A stretch of DNA of 64,000 bases from Pseudeuparius sepicola (taxonomy: Eukaryota > Arthropoda > Insecta > Coleoptera > Anthribidae). Position 1 is the first letter of the stretch; each line of letters starts with the position of its first letter. Below, piece after piece: positions 10,341 through 23,282 of this stretch. A program made the position numbers and the translations under genes. The DNA is taken from positions 23,788,501-23,852,500 of the forward strand of contig OY987301.1 in the NCBI GenBank assembly GCA_963920635.1. The letters are read 5' to 3'. The notes beneath the pieces were generated by a model. The model was not told where the DNA came from and ran no database searches. It was given only the letters and a program-made list of their open reading frames with translations.

Positions 10341-12216
10341 GGTGAAGCCTCGTTTAAATATGAAGAAGTGTGCAGCAAAAGCCTATAATAAAATTATCCT
10401 TTGTCATTTAAAGCACGTTCATACTATGAGTCCTGGTTGTCGGCGAACCCTAAAAAGGGGTTCCAAAATGTTGAGGTGAAGCACAGGCTAAAGGTAGATC
10501 CCTTTTTTGTGATTTGCTTCTGACGACGTAGCTTATGCTATCTTAAACTTTTGTTTAATATTCAAGTACTATTACCTACTGCATAAACTTGATTTCAGGC
10601 AGGCTTCCTTCTGACAAGGTACACGTACGAGAGTAGGCTCACCTAGTATACATCTCGCTTATATATGACAAGGCCGAAGTTATAGATTAAGTTTAATTGA
10701 ATCTAACAATATGACATTCTCTACGCTTCAGTCGCAGGCTATTCTTATCCAATGAAAAAATTATCACAAAAGAAGTAGATGTTTCCAAAAAGACTTTTTA
10801 TCTACCTAGTTACCTAATGATAATGTTACGTTACAATTCCTACATTATACCAATGTATTTCACTTTTTACATTTACATCCCCTCAACTATGCTCATTTAT
10901 TTTGTGTTTACAAAATAATGCCAAAATTGAATCCCTAGTCCCAGCTACAATAGAATCACTGGCTATTTTTAAATTCTCCCCTTAGCACCCCTCTAAACCT
11001 CCCTCTTTATAAAAATGTAAAAAAATGCTCTCTAGTGACGATTATTTAGTAATTTCGTTGGCTAAAAATTAATCCATGTTAATATATTTTCATCGAATTT
11101 CCACCCGGCGTCGAGCGATTTAGTCCAAAAGCAATCCAAACCGTTATATTGTAGGCTAGATTCCATATGCCAAATTTTTTAAGCCAATATCTTAATTTGT
11201 TTGAACACACAGGTACCTATAATTGTTTTGCTGCCCTTCGATTTTCTCTTTTTAGAACATTTTAAACCGATGTACAAAACAAAATTTATTTAGTCTTATA
11301 TCAATTACATTAATTATAATTTAATTTAATTTCCTAATAGCAAAGTGATCAATATTCTTCAAGTTGCCTCTGCTTTCTTCCTAGGTGTTTTGCGAATGTT
11401 TCTGTGGCCTCACCAAAACAGCCGAACCTAGAATAACGGAATCATTAAATAATAGTTTTATGAAAAAGTAAAATAGAAGAATAGAACTTTTAGCCAACGA
11501 AATTACTACATAATTGTCACTAGAGAGCATTTTTTTACATTTTTATAAAGAGGGGGATTTAGAGGGGTGCTAAGGGGAGAATTTAAAAATAGCCAGTGAT
11601 TGTATTGTAAGGTGGACTAGGGATTATTATTGCATTATTTTGTAAACACAAAATAAATGAGCATAGTTGAGGGGATGTAAATGTAAAAAGTGAAAATACA
11701 TTGGTATAATGTAGGAGTTGCAACGTAACATTATCATTATGTAACTACTAGGTAGATAAAAAGTCTTTTTGGAAACATCTACTTCCTTGCTGATAATTTT
11801 TTCATTGGATAAGAACAGCCTGCAACTGAAGCGTAGAAAATGTCATATTGTTAGATTCAATTAAACTTAATCTATAACTTCGACCTTGTCATATATAAGC
11901 GAGATGTATACTAGGCGAGCCTACTCTCGTACGTGTACCTTGTCAGAAGGAAGCCTGCCTGAAATCAAGTTTATGCAATCGGCAATAGTACTTGAATATT
12001 AAACAAAAGTTTAAGATAGCATAAGCTACGTCGTCAGAAGCAAATCACAAAAAAAGGATCTACCTTTAGCCTGTGCTTCACCTCAACATTTTGGAACCCC
12101 TTTTTAGGGTTCGCCGACAACCAGGACTCATAGTATGAACGTGCTTTAAATGACAAAGGATAATTTTATTATATGCTTTTGCTGCACACTTCTTCATATT
12201 TAAAAGAGGCTTCAAG
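10341..12216. repeat. 1.88-kb hairpin with arms of about 730 bp
   Basis: The left arm (10341-11069) and right arm (11486-12216) are nearly identical in inverted orientation, from GAAGCCTC at the outside to TCGTTGGCTAAAA at the inside, around a loop of about 415 bp. Differences are single bases and small indels. It lacks CAGGGTG or hAT ends, I could not define a target duplication, and the arms hold no long open frame. It could be a foldback transposon, a segmental inverted duplication, or a locus whose transcript would fold into long double-stranded RNA. Confidence 0.9.
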
Positions 12217-12269
12217 AAATTTGCTCGAGAGGTAAGATTTAGAGCAGGAAAAATGTGTTTCTTACATTA

Positions 12270-12476
12270 AATAAAGTAACTTTTTCCAATAAACTTATAC
12301 CTATTCAAGATTTACTTTTCGAGATACAGAGCGTAACATTAATGTTTACCTTCTCTTAAATGTTTTAGGCCCTGCCTCTTCAAAAGTTACCGTTTATACG
12401 AGAAAGTGCGGTTATTTTTTGAAGATTTATCACCGGTGGTAATTTAGTCCCTTAAAAGTTAACCGCCCTGTATATT
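12270..12476 (+). mobile_element. Diverged fragment of the 56.6-kb foldback family
   Basis: AAATAAAGTAACTTTTTCCAATAAACT, given here as two parts AAATAAAGTAACTTT and TTCCAATAAACT, is shared with 56976 onward. The fragment continues through GAGATACAG and TTTTTTGAAGATTTATCACC to a CCCTGTATA end near 12470, matching the right arm and right end of the element at 56628-57631. The left end is missing. Confidence 0.6.
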
Positions 12477-12660
12477 GCTCCAATTAGAAAATAAATATAC
12501 CTAGTATTGTACTCAATAGGAATTTTGAACCACATGTGTGCGAAAAAATTCAAGGGGTGATCCAGAATCTAAAAAGAAGAAAAAATATATGTATATAAAC
12601 AGTCCCGACAATACTTAATAAAATATACGGGATGATAAAGTTTAAATTTTACTCAGAAAG

Positions 12661-12856
12661 ATTTTTAGTATCTGTAATTATAAATATAAAGGATGTTTTA
12701 GTGGCATGGCCGGTAAAGGATATCAATTGAAAAAAATGCACTCCAGCCGGGACTCGAAAGGACTCCTACTATGTCGCCGTAGGCACTCAACCAACTAAGC
12801 TACCGGAGATACGGGTTCCATGGGCTAGGTGTTATTTATTCCAATTGATATATAGT
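12661..12856 (-). mobile_element. tRNA-derived SINE-like unit 1
   Basis: On the minus strand, 12808-12741 reads as a tRNA-like sequence with A-box-like TAGCTTAGTTGG and a degenerate B box (CTTTCGAGTCC instead of GGTTCGAGTCC). It is flanked by a conserved tail containing GATATCCTTTAC and CACTAAAACATCC and a head with CCAATTGATATATA at its boundary. Two further copies follow at 14019-14216 and 14245-14420. The enlarged anticodon loop and degenerate B box suggest it is not a working tRNA gene. Confidence 0.65.
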
Positions 12857-12987
12857 TAGTAGCGGTGAGATATAGGAGACTTCGGCGTCTTCTGCAGCTA
12901 CTAGAAGGGGTTAGAGGGTGTAGGGTAACCATTCATGATTGTTGGTTATGTGAACTTCCTATTTGTTCATCAACCCACAAAATTCGA

Positions 12988-13954
12988 CATACAGTGTGGA
13001 TAGAAATTGTGGAATATTGCTTATATTTCTTAAAATATTCCTCATGTCAAAAACATAATAAAAGTGTTAGGGGGAAATTATTTCCCGTTTAGTGATATCA
13101 AGCTATCTTTCGTAGCACAAAAAAATGTGTTTGCCATGGTAAACGATTTAATTTTTTTTAATGGCACCATTTACTTTTTTTGGTGAAAATTAATACATTG
13201 GAACTTTCTGAATACGATGCAATACAATTTTAATTGTGTCGCATAAGAAAAAAATACAAAAAAAGTTTTCTATTATGCTATTGGCAATGTTTATCAAAAT
13301 AATTATTATTAACATCAAGTTAGCCATGCCAAAATCAGAACATTGCGAAACTGTCACTAGCTGTGTAACTGTGTACATTGTTACACTAAACGTAGGTACT
13401 TTTTTACTCAGTTTTCTGTGTACTTAAGTACTTAGTATGTTAACCTGTATTCTTTCCGTTTCACTTTAATTCGAGCGCCATTATAACTTAACAAGTACTT
13501 AAGAACACAGAAAATTGAGTAAAAAAGAACGTTTACTGTAACAATGCACACAATTACAAGCAACTGACAGCTAGTGACAGTTTCCCATTGTTCTGCATGA
13601 TTTTGGCATGGCTAACTTGATGTTAATAATTACTTTGATAAACATTGCCAATAGCATAATAGAAAACTTAATTTTTTTGTATTTTTTTTTCTTATGCAAC
13701 CCCATTAAAATTGTATTGTACCGTATTCAGAAAGTTCCAATGTATTAATTTTCACCAAAAAACTAATATGGTGTCATTTAAAAAAATTAAGTCGGTTACC
13801 ATGGCAACCACTTTTTTTTGTGCTACGAAAGATTGCTTAATATCACTAGACGAGAAATAATTTCCCCTAACACTTTTATTAAAACATGTTTTTGATATGA
13901 GGAATATTTTAAGAAATATAAGCAATATTCCACAATTTCTATCCACAGTGTATA
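12988..13954. mobile_element. TA-type foldback (Tc1/mariner-like MITE)
   Basis: The arms, about 12988-13436 and 13490-13954, are inverted copies. The ends read TACAGTGTGGATAG at the left and TACACTGTGGATAG as the complement of the right, so the element may start CAGTGTGG or CACTGTGG after a TA target. Arms of about 450 bp run inward through TGGAATATTGC and GCCATGCCAAAATCA to a loop of about 50 bp. It lies between SINE-like units 1 and 2. No transposase is visible. Confidence 0.75.
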
Positions 13955-14018
13955 GCGACTTAGTGTAAGTATCAAACGTGGAAATTCTAACCCACAATGT
14001 CAAGCCAGAAAATGAAAG

Positions 14019-14216
14019 ATTTTTAGTACCTGTAATTATAAATATAAAGGATGTTTTAGTGGCATGTCAGGTAAAGGATATCAATTGAAAAAAATGCCCT
14101 CCAGCCGGGACTCGAAAGGACTCCTACTATGTCGCCGTAGGCACTCAACCAACTAAGCTACCGGAGATACGGGTTCCATCGGCTAGGTGTTATTTATTCC
14201 AATTGATATATAGTTA
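14019..14216 (-). mobile_element. tRNA-derived SINE-like unit 2
   Basis: Same organisation as unit 1, with the tRNA-like part at 14166-14099 on the minus strand and the same degenerate B box. A 28-bp direct repeat (ACTTA(G/A)TGTAAGTATC(A/G)AACG...) lies near 13959 and again at 14216-14243, bracketing the unit. This suggests a target duplication or a local segmental duplication. Confidence 0.65.
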
Positions 14217-14244
14217 CTTAATGTAAGTATCGAACGTGGAAATA

Positions 14245-14420
14245 ATATATATCAATTGGAATATAAATAACACCTAGCCGATGGAACCCGTATCTCCGGT
14301 AGCTTAGTTGGTTGAGTGCCTACGACCACAGTAGGAGTATCGGGTTCGAGTCCCGGCTGGAGTGCATTTTTTTCCATTGATATCCTTTACCTGACATGCC
14401 ACTAAAACATCCTTTATATT
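14245..14420 (+). mobile_element. tRNA-derived SINE-like unit 3, intact A and B boxes
   Basis: The tRNA-like segment at 14294-14362 folds into a near-complete cloverleaf: acceptor CTCCGG with CTGGAG, D-stem CTTA with TGAG, anticodon stem CCTAC with GTAGG, and T-stem TCGGG with CCCGG around TTCGAGT. The A box TAGCTTAGTTGG and B box GGTTCGAGTCC match the RNA polymerase III internal promoter. The anticodon loop is GACCACA, lacking the usual U33, so it is tRNA-derived rather than a functional tRNA. It sits inverted next to unit 2. Confidence 0.7.
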
Positions 14421-17400
14421 AAATTTTACTATTTGGCGTGTTATCAAACAGAATCATATTTGCTTACACCCTTAATTTAATTTTAAATAGCTTGAACTGG
14501 AAGACATTCGGTTCACCTTTCGTTCTATTTATTTAGCGTAATTTGAAATTCTCGTTTCTCGTGCCACTGTGTTCGTTTGCTTTTGCAACCGTCCCCATTA
14601 TTTTGAACAAAAAGATTAACAGCATAATAATTAAAAACAAACACCATACATTTTAACTGGGAAAATTTCAAACGAAAGTATCAAAATTTGTAACTGGTTT
14701 TTATATTGTCAAATAATGCCTACCGATATTTTGTATTGAGCTTTAAAAAAGTTTGAAATGTCTCATCAATCTAAGTCATTCTAGAATGTTACATTCCTGA
14801 AATAATAATTTTTTTTCCTCCATGAATGATAACAGATTCATAGGTACTTGCCTGAAGAAATAGTTGTTGGTTTACAAAATAAGTTATTTATTTATTATTT
14901 TTAGAATTTTATTCATTATTCAATACAGAGTTTACCTTTTTACTGTTAAAGGATTTAACTCAAGATTTTGTTAACGACACAATAAATTTTACAGGATTTT
15001 TTTGTGATCATATCACTATATTTTAATTTCCTGATGAAATTGTTGCGAGGGTCTTGTCCCACATACAATAACCGCGGTGGCGTCGCTCGTACCTGCGCTG
15101 ACTTTTTAGACTGCATGTTTTTCTGCCTTCGATCGACCTTGGTTCGAGGCAGATGCATGCGCATGCACATGTCTTTAAAGAAAAACACCGCTATGGCGAA
15201 GAGCGCTGGACAAATGTGGGTCACGGTATTGCTCCTAAATAGGCTTTATCCGTGTGATCTACTAATTGTCCTACACTCACAGGGATTACTACTGTTTTCT
15301 ATGGTTTTCCGCAGTACCTACTTGAGCGAATGCTATCCTAGTTGTATCGGGAAAAAAGTCGGCCCTAGCCGCAAACGGCAACGAAGACAAAATAATAGTA
15401 ATTGCCCCCCTCCACCGCACAAGCATGTACTTGCTTCTGGGGTACTCCTAGTTTGGAGTATTGTGAGGGTGAGAATTATGGTTATTATTATTAATACTAC
15501 ATGATGTACTTTTACTGCAGTGACATAATTTCAGTACTTTGTCGTTAGTTTAGAACTATTATGAAACTGCAATATCCTGTATACCGCAGCAAAGGCGGAA
15601 GTTTAATGCTTGGTTAACTTTGTAATTAAACAATTAGTTTTAAATTAATGTTATACCTGTTAACTAGAAGTTTCACGTGAGATTAACAAGCTTTGTCCTC
15701 GAAAATCACTTAAAGTAGGTAGATACTTTTTTTGCCTACTACACCATCTGTAACACACGAAGTGTACTATCGCAGTCCGTACAGAAGGTTTCTCCGGAAA
15801 ATCCATATGTTCAGGGCTTTTGTTCTATAAAGACTAAAGTTCAGCCACTGAGAAGTAGGGGGCGCTACGTTCGCACTGATGTTGGGCGCTATTGATTTAT
15901 ATTAGGACAGGAATTATTCTCCGGTATAGAGTATCTACTTCCATATAATACAGAATTTTTATTTATCCTGAGAAATATATTAAGCAGGTTGACATTATTA
16001 GATATGTCTTAGGTATTATGTGAAAATATCTCGTACCTGTTATTATTTACAAAGTAAAAGTGACCAAAATATTAAATAATATTAACGTCTAGACAACAGC
16101 ATCACTTGAAAAGTATCTATCTAAATACTTGTAAAAGAAAATGTTCGTTATTTTCTTAATGAGTCGCTATGTGAATTGTGAATTCTAAGCAATCAAAAAT
16201 AAATATTACATTTTTTATTTGGCTGAAATTTGGGCAACTATGTGTCCCTTATACTTACTTACGTCACTGGTGGTCCAGAGCACCTTGGAAGGAGAAAGCG
16301 GATTACTTCCAAGATGGCGTCTTCAGTACAGGTTATTTACTACAGAGGGCGTTGTGGATACATTAGCACGCTGTACCAGACGCTGTGCGTCATCGGTGTT
16401 TCCAAACTCTCCGTTTTCTCGTAGAATTTTAAGAATTTAAAGACTACCACGGAAAATACTCAACTCAAGCTATACCTTATCACTTATCTTATTATCATGG
16501 TTGTGTCGAAATTGAACGTGGTTTAAGAAAATCGCAACGTAAAGTAAATAAAAGGAGTAGGTAAGATTATAGTACCTATACCCCATCCTCATACATGATA
16601 AAACAACCTGCGAGGAACTTACAAGGCCTAAAGGAGCAATTACATAATAAGTTGTTCCAATGAGACCCATCCAATTGCAAATTGCAAAGGTCTTGGATAG
16701 CCACTCTATTTGTGGCCAAATCAACAGCTTAAACTTGACTCAAAGCAGAGAACATCATTTTCTGTAAATACGTTGTTGTTTGCAAAAGTAATTTTATCTC
16801 TGTTAATTGAATCATAGAATTTGCAAGTTCATTTCATTTCCAAATACAAACGAGATAATTTACTGTTTTTTACAGAGTGCTGTAAAGAAAGCTTTTATGT
16901 AGTGAAATATAGGTGACACAAATATTATATACAGCCAGCAAGAGAAGAAACTAAAAGGTAAAAATGCCTACCAATGCAATATTAATATTTGGTGTAGATT
17001 CATATTAACCTCTAAAAAAATTACACCTGACCTATGAAAATACTATGGAGAATTTTCACGGCTGGAGTAAAATTCGTTCTGTAAGGAGTATGTTATTTTG
17101 GCACACCTTCACTCAAAGATGGAGTAGAAATTTAACAAAATCAGAAGCTGACGCTAGGAGTCTCTAAGTTTTTCTCAGAACCATACTTTTTTATTGCATA
17201 TTTTAAAAGGCTGCTAAAGTCTAAGATTGTATTCCTAAATAATTTTCTTTCTATACATAACTGTAAACAAAACGTAGGCATTACGTATAAGTAGGTAGTT
17301 CAAAACAAAAAACGTATTTCGTAAATTTTAAATTATTATCAGGTAGCTTCAGTCAGGTCGTTTTTAAAGAGTTTTTATCTACGACTACAAATTTATTTTA

Positions 17401-18200
17401 AGTTTGTGAGGTACCTTGGGAGAGAAATAAAATTACAAACATTTTATAATTAACACCGAGAAAAACTACATGATTATAACTACTAGATCTAATGTTATTA
17501 GTCCATCCCAAAATCTGTGAAAGTTCTTTGGGTAGATACATTCAACATGGGAAGAAAGTTCAAGTACATATTACAAATTGATTCAGGAACATGGTGGTGC
17601 AATAGCGATAAATTCTTAAATAAGCAAAATCGGCACTGACTTACCATACTTATTACTTAAATTCCTGGAAATAATTGCTGGAAATCAATTTCACCTATAA
17701 AATAAATTTGTTTCATTTGACAGTTACCATATTCTGCACTTGTAGACACAAAATTGTCAAGTCTAATTTGTAGAAATCATGGAAACCATTATTAATTTTT
17801 ACTAACAATCAAAGTAGGTACCTGTTATATTCATAGATTCTCCAATAAAATTGCACACTTGGCATCACTGATACTATTAGAATGAGGAAAGAATAGGCCT
17901 CACTTTGGAAAGTATAATGCAGGGTCCCCTAACTTTAAATAGTCCCTGGTATATCTAATATATGGGAAAGATAGGAAACTCAAAATAGACGATTTTAGTT
18001 GTGACTGGGTCCCCTTACTTTAAAATACGCCACTGAATGAGTAGATGTTTTAGATCTTCGTCAATTGTAGGTTGTAGACAGAAATGAGGCAAATGAGAAT
18101 TCAACAAAAAATACTTTTATTTATTTTGAAATCAGTCGACAATAGTTTTTATATATGTATTTATTTTATGTATATGCCCCATTTTCATACAAAGTTCTTC
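14421..18200. other. No supported gene
   Basis: Long AT-rich stretch. The 166-codon open frame at 15004-15504 lies in a locally GC-richer patch and resembles no family I know. A short frame beginning AAGATGGCGTC near 16312 has a good start context and 36 codons, but no homology and no evident splice donor. Neither is supported as a gene. Confidence 0.5.
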
Positions 18201-18209
18201 AGAGGGAAA

Positions 18210-18470
18210 TTTCATCGCGGAAAGTCGGCAACGCCGCGCGTCAGCCCCGCAGAGCGCACAAGCACAACGCGGCATTGTCGAGCGTGTCCGGCGAGTGCTG
18301 CGATACTTTGTAAACAAATGTGAAACACGGCAAGCCCCCAAGCCCGTTCGTGTGATTTTATGGCCCTCCCCGCCTCCCTGCATCACCCACTACACTTAAT
18401 TAGCCCTTGTGGACTAGTCTAGACCCCCTCCCGCTCCCGCTCCCGCTTTGCCATTGGACAGAACCGGATT
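18210..18470. promoter_or_regulatory. GC- and CpG-rich patch, possible promoter
   Basis: This patch stands out from AT-rich surroundings: many CpG dinucleotides between 18210 and 18310, then a CCCGCTC triplication followed by CCATTGG, an inverted CCAAT box, near 18430-18456. Downstream, GTTCAGTAGG (about 18540) and AGTCAGTAATT (about 18562) resemble arthropod initiators. No adjoining exon was recognised, so promoter function is inference. Confidence 0.3.
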
Positions 18471-21400
18471 TGAGTAGATTGTTCCTAGTCAGTTTGCATG
18501 AGTTTTAGAGGAAGGCATGCAGGCGTGACGTGTTCGCGAGTTCAGTAGGCAGATTTAGAGCAGTCAGTAATTATTGGAATGCTACGAGAGTTGAGAAGTT
18601 TTGCATATCGTAGAAAAAAGTAAAAAACAACATTTTAAATATTTGTCTGAGTGGGATAGGGACCTTACAATTAGTTAAAATAGAATAGCGATTATTAAGT
18701 GAACTTTCCCTAACTGCGTTTTTTAAATATGTATCCATATTTCTTCTAAGTTTCAATGTTAAATTAACTTCATTAACTCCAACTTCTATATTTCAAATAA
18801 TAAGCAATACATACCTACTTAAATTAGTACAAGGACTGTCAAAATAAACTTCTTATTTTCTATGGAGTTTACGAATTCTAAAATCACCTTACAGATAAAG
18901 TTTTGTTAGCCCTTCTTTTCGAGTCTTTTCGTAATTTTTCTTTGTACGAAATTTCTTATTAGAGAAAGCTGTTGGGAATTAAAATTTAATTACTACCTAC
19001 TTTGATCCTACCGCAATTTTAGCATTTTCTTTCCTTTCTGGTAGATGATAATGTCAAGATTCAAATAACGCTTAGTAGAAAAATTTATTCACAATATTGG
19101 AAAATACTTACTTTCGAGTAGGTATCTACATTTTCCACCAACTTGATTTTTGGAATTTACATTTTCTAAAATGCAGAGATTCCAAAAAAACACCATTCTG
19201 TTTATATTGCAACTAGCCTTTTCATAACTTTTCAAAAAACATGTCCCGAAAATGTTAGAAAAGCGCGGAATGTTGTTACACGGGACATTTTTTATATTTC
19301 ACGAAAAATAAAAATGAAAGCATTGGAAAACCATACTTGTAAAGCATTAGAAGCCGAAATTGTTGATTGAATGAAAAAAATAAATACATTATAAGCATAT
19401 AATATAGTAAAATAGTCAGAGACATAAATAACAATTTTTGGCATAAACTTACATTTTTACTACTATACAAGGTAAATATGCAGATGTACATCTCGAAAAC
19501 CAATAAGGCAAAGTAAGCAAGTACGATATGAACTTCGAAAATCCTCAAAAAATAGTAGAAACATCAGTGAAAATTCTTTACATACGAGCTAGAAATCCAC
19601 AAATAATAATAACAAAGTCAAGTTTTAATTACTGCATTTAAGTGCATTCATAATAGTACTTACTTTGTCTTGTTAGTTTTCGAGATTTGTATAGATGCAT
19701 ACAGAAATCTGCACAGACATTTTTACCCCTTAGTATAGTAAAAATGTACCTAAGTGTGTAATGTAAATATAAATTGTAAAATTGTATCTGTTGTATATGA
19801 TTTTAGTCTGTGTCTGAAGATGTAAGTGTCGATTAACTTACAAATACGGTCATGATAACATTATAAAGAATTTTATGGGAAAATTAGTCAATTAGACTTT
19901 TTTTTATTCAATCAACAATCCAAAATACCAACCATAGATAGCATACATGTAAATTATACATTTAGAGGCTGTAAATTTCATTGGAAAGAGTTTTCGAAAA
20001 GCTTTATTTTAACACCGAGATCTAAAATGCACAAGAAAAGTGACAGGCCTGAGCAATTTCAAATAATTAAACTTAGAAACAAGTGTAAAAAATTCAGATA
20101 ACTTAAATGTTGCTCTGGTAGTATCAATTTATTATAAGTGGAATATTAGCCTATCGCCCACAGTAACACCCCCATTCTGGCTTGGTCAAATTTTATATTG
20201 GCAAAAATCTTTCTAGGAAAATACCAGTCAATGTCGTGTAAATTTAATGATTAAAACTAAATAGATCCTTTCTGAAAATGATATAAAATATAATTTCCGT
20301 ACTTCATGAATTAACCCATAAACCACTATTTAATGAAAAAAACTAAAAATGATTGCGTTGCAATTGCAGGCATATATCAAAAATATAATTCTGGAGTAGG
20401 TAAGTGTAACAGAAATGAAAACATTTTAGTTCATATTTTCCCATTGTCATCATAACATGTTATTTCATTTTAATAACATTTTAATTCGAGCCATAGAAAC
20501 AACAAACAGTTTTAGGCCAATTCGAAACCAGTCTGCTACACCATTTTTATTTGTTCAGAAAATGGCTATCCATAAAAACATTGCTGTTTTTTATTTAGCT
20601 TACAGGCTCTGAAAACTTTAAAATTAAAATATTTCGCCAATTAGATTGCATATAGAGAAACAGATGCCACAACAATAAGAAAAAAGGAATACGTTATCCT
20701 GACCTTTGTTGATTTGAAATCCAGCACTTACGGGTTCGATTAGTAGGTAATTAATGTATATACGATATTTATCAGAGTTCCACATTTTCTTAGGCAACAT
20801 AGTAAAGGTGATATGGATATGGGATTGTTAATCAAATTTCTCCCATCAAATTCGAATTTACTTCGCAACCTTAATACCAGAATGATAAGTTATCGGTTTA
20901 AACTATACGTTATAAATATAATACTACTCTACTGTTTAAGGTATGATTTTCCACTTAAGTGGGAATTAACATCTTGTGGTATTTTTCTTATGGGTTTGCT
21001 TAAGAAGTTCTTCCACAGGTTCTACAGCGGACTACTATTGGAAAAAGTTATTATTTGAAAGGGTCTCGATTTTTTAAATAATTTATTGGGACAATAGTCG
21101 TGTCTTCTATATTGGGATGAACTTCTGGATTCACTACTTTTGAGTTTCGGCAGAATTGGAAATTACATATTATTTATTGGCCTACTTACGTGAAGTGTCC
21201 AAGTCATTTATCTCAAATATCCACTACGTTTTTAAAGGTATTTACTTGACTCGTTTGCTTTATGTTGTTCAACCTACACATCATGATTACATAACTTCCG
21301 TTGGTATAACAAGGTGCTCGAAAACGAGAAGTACTATATTTTCAAATTGCCTCTTCAGATCTTTGCAATATAATAAAGAAATTTATAGTATCGACTGAAG

Positions 21401-22020
21401 TTCTTAATAATTATTATTGGTGTAACTGCTTCATTTTCAGATACTTTAAAGTCACTTCTCCACGATTTTAGGCATCTACTATAGCTGGTTTCTGCTAGCT
21501 ACCGTCAGTTTTATTAAATTAACTACCTATTTGAGTTGTTCCTTATTACCGCGCCGTCGCTGTGTGTTTAAACCAATCTGATCTAAGTAAAAAAAATAGG
21601 TGTGAAAAACGAAGTAATTACGAGTTAAAAAGCCCGCTCGACTAAAAAATAAATTCTAGTTTATTTTTAGTTTTGAAAAAGGCTTTGACAGTAGGGAATT
21701 ATTTATTTCCTGTGTATGTTCAGTGCATTTTATGTTCAAATTAATTTTTATCAATAAAAATAATGATCCCTCTGTCATATTTGGAAATAATTTGCCTACC
21801 TTCATGTTTGTGATTTTTTAAGCGCGCGCTAGTTATGGCATAGTTGAAGTGAAGTGCTTTCTGCGTAACAATTATGGAAAAAATTTATAAGAAAATGCTT
21901 TTCAGAAATGCATATTTCCCGGTGTCAAATTTCCAAACAATTTTTGATTAAATATCCTTTTTTATTTGCGTATGCATATTTATTTATCCCTAACATACTG
22001 AAGATATGAAAAATCTTTAA
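18471..22020. other. No supported gene or element
   Basis: AT-rich sequence with many short open frames of random appearance. No recognised protein, RNA or transposon end. Confidence 0.5.
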
Positions 22021-22057
22021 GTGTTATGCTGAAAACGTAACATTTTCAGCATAGCAC
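22021..22057. repeat. Short hairpin
   Basis: GTGTTATGCTGAAAA is followed by a 7-base loop and TTTTCAGCATAGCAC, giving a 15-bp stem with one G-T type mismatch. Too short for a microRNA precursor. Confidence 0.8.
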
Positions 22058-22975
22058 ATACAAAATTCAAAAACCAAGTACCTCTAAGCAATTACCAATA
22101 ATTTTGTCTACTCTCATACTCTCATGTTATAATAGATTTATTAGACGTGTACTACTACTTGTACTAATGAGGTTCAATATGATACAGATTTTCATTCATA
22201 ACCAATATAAATGCAACATCACAATTTGCAATCAATATAATATAATCACAACAATATTCGGTTGTCTAGATGACAGATTTAAAATGTATCAATTTTGACA
22301 GTTATAGTTACTGTTTACTTAGTAAATTCCTAAAATGTATGGCTTTTCAAAGAAAACCGAAATGAAAAACAAATTATATCAGTATTTCCCCAGTCTCAAA
22401 GAATATTGTGTTATGGGTAAACACCAATAATAGATTTTAATTCAGCGCTTGAATTAAAGCACCCGTTTGTCAGTGGTTCAAATCCCACACGACGTACCAC
22501 TTTTTTAAATTTTTCTACCAAAAACGATCACTTGTGCATTTTGCAATGTAAATAACGATATTACCCGTAAATGCGGCAAAAACAAAAAAAAATAATTTAT
22601 TGAAAATTATTATTTTGACTGGTCGTAAAAAATAGTGTATGAAACTCACATTTAATGGCTATTAAGACACTCGCCTACGACTTGTGTCGTAATTACCATA
22701 ATAATCGTCTCTTAATAGCTGTCATTATATTGTCAAGGGGCACCTTGGTTTTTCAAATCTAGAAATTATTCATTTTTTAATCAAGCATGTCTGGACCCCA
22801 AATGGTCAAATTTCAGCTCAGAAATGTCGTACATGTCATACCTCTTTTGTCGCTTATCTTCGCACACACAGCGTCTAATTTATTAAAAAAAAATAATTTG
22901 TTTAATATTTATTATATATATTTTAATATTATATGTTTTTTTAATATTATGTATTTTTTAGTTTAATTTATTTTT

Positions 22976-23282
22976 TTATATATCACCGTTTTAAAAAGGA
23001 CTAAAAGTGTAATAAAATAATATAATAATATAAAACAACGAACTAAAAAGTACAAAATAATTTTTCCTAGCCCCATAAAGGTTCGAAAAACGTGGGGCAT
23101 ATCTGTGGTTAAGAAAACATTTGCAGTGCAATATAATTGTTATTGATTGAAGGGCATGCATCAATTATTATCACGTTTGTCAAATCTTTATGGGGCTAGG
23201 AAAAATTATTTATACTTGTTAGTCCGTTTTTTTTTTAATTATTATAATTATACTTTAGTCATTTTTAAATACGTGGTATATT
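22976..23282. mobile_element. Small foldback/MITE
   Basis: The arms are about 22976-23080 and 23186-23282. The innermost 26 bp, around TTTTTCCTAGCCCCATAAAG and its complement, is perfect; the outer part (ATATCACCG and GGACTAAAAGT at the left, ACTTTAGTC and ACGTGGTATA at the right) is diverged and AT-rich. The loop is about 105 bp. The flanks are too AT-rich to define a target duplication. Confidence 0.7.

Noticed and set aside
15004..15504. 166-codon open frame on the plus strand
   Set aside because: No recognisable domain and irregular composition; it lies in a GC-richer patch where chance frames are longer, and overlapping frames exist on the other strand.
16312..16424. Short frame starting AAGATGGCGTC with a good start context
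   Set aside because: Only 36 codons, no homology and no donor site; AAGATGGCG also occurs as a common repeat motif (compare 50.7-51.2 kb on the other strand).
22441..22502. tRNA-like 3' half with perfect B box GGTTCAAATCC, ACCA-like end and a T run
   Set aside because: No A box or D arm upstream, an imperfect T stem (one extra base in the loop) and a mismatched anticodon stem. At most a decayed tRNA fragment.
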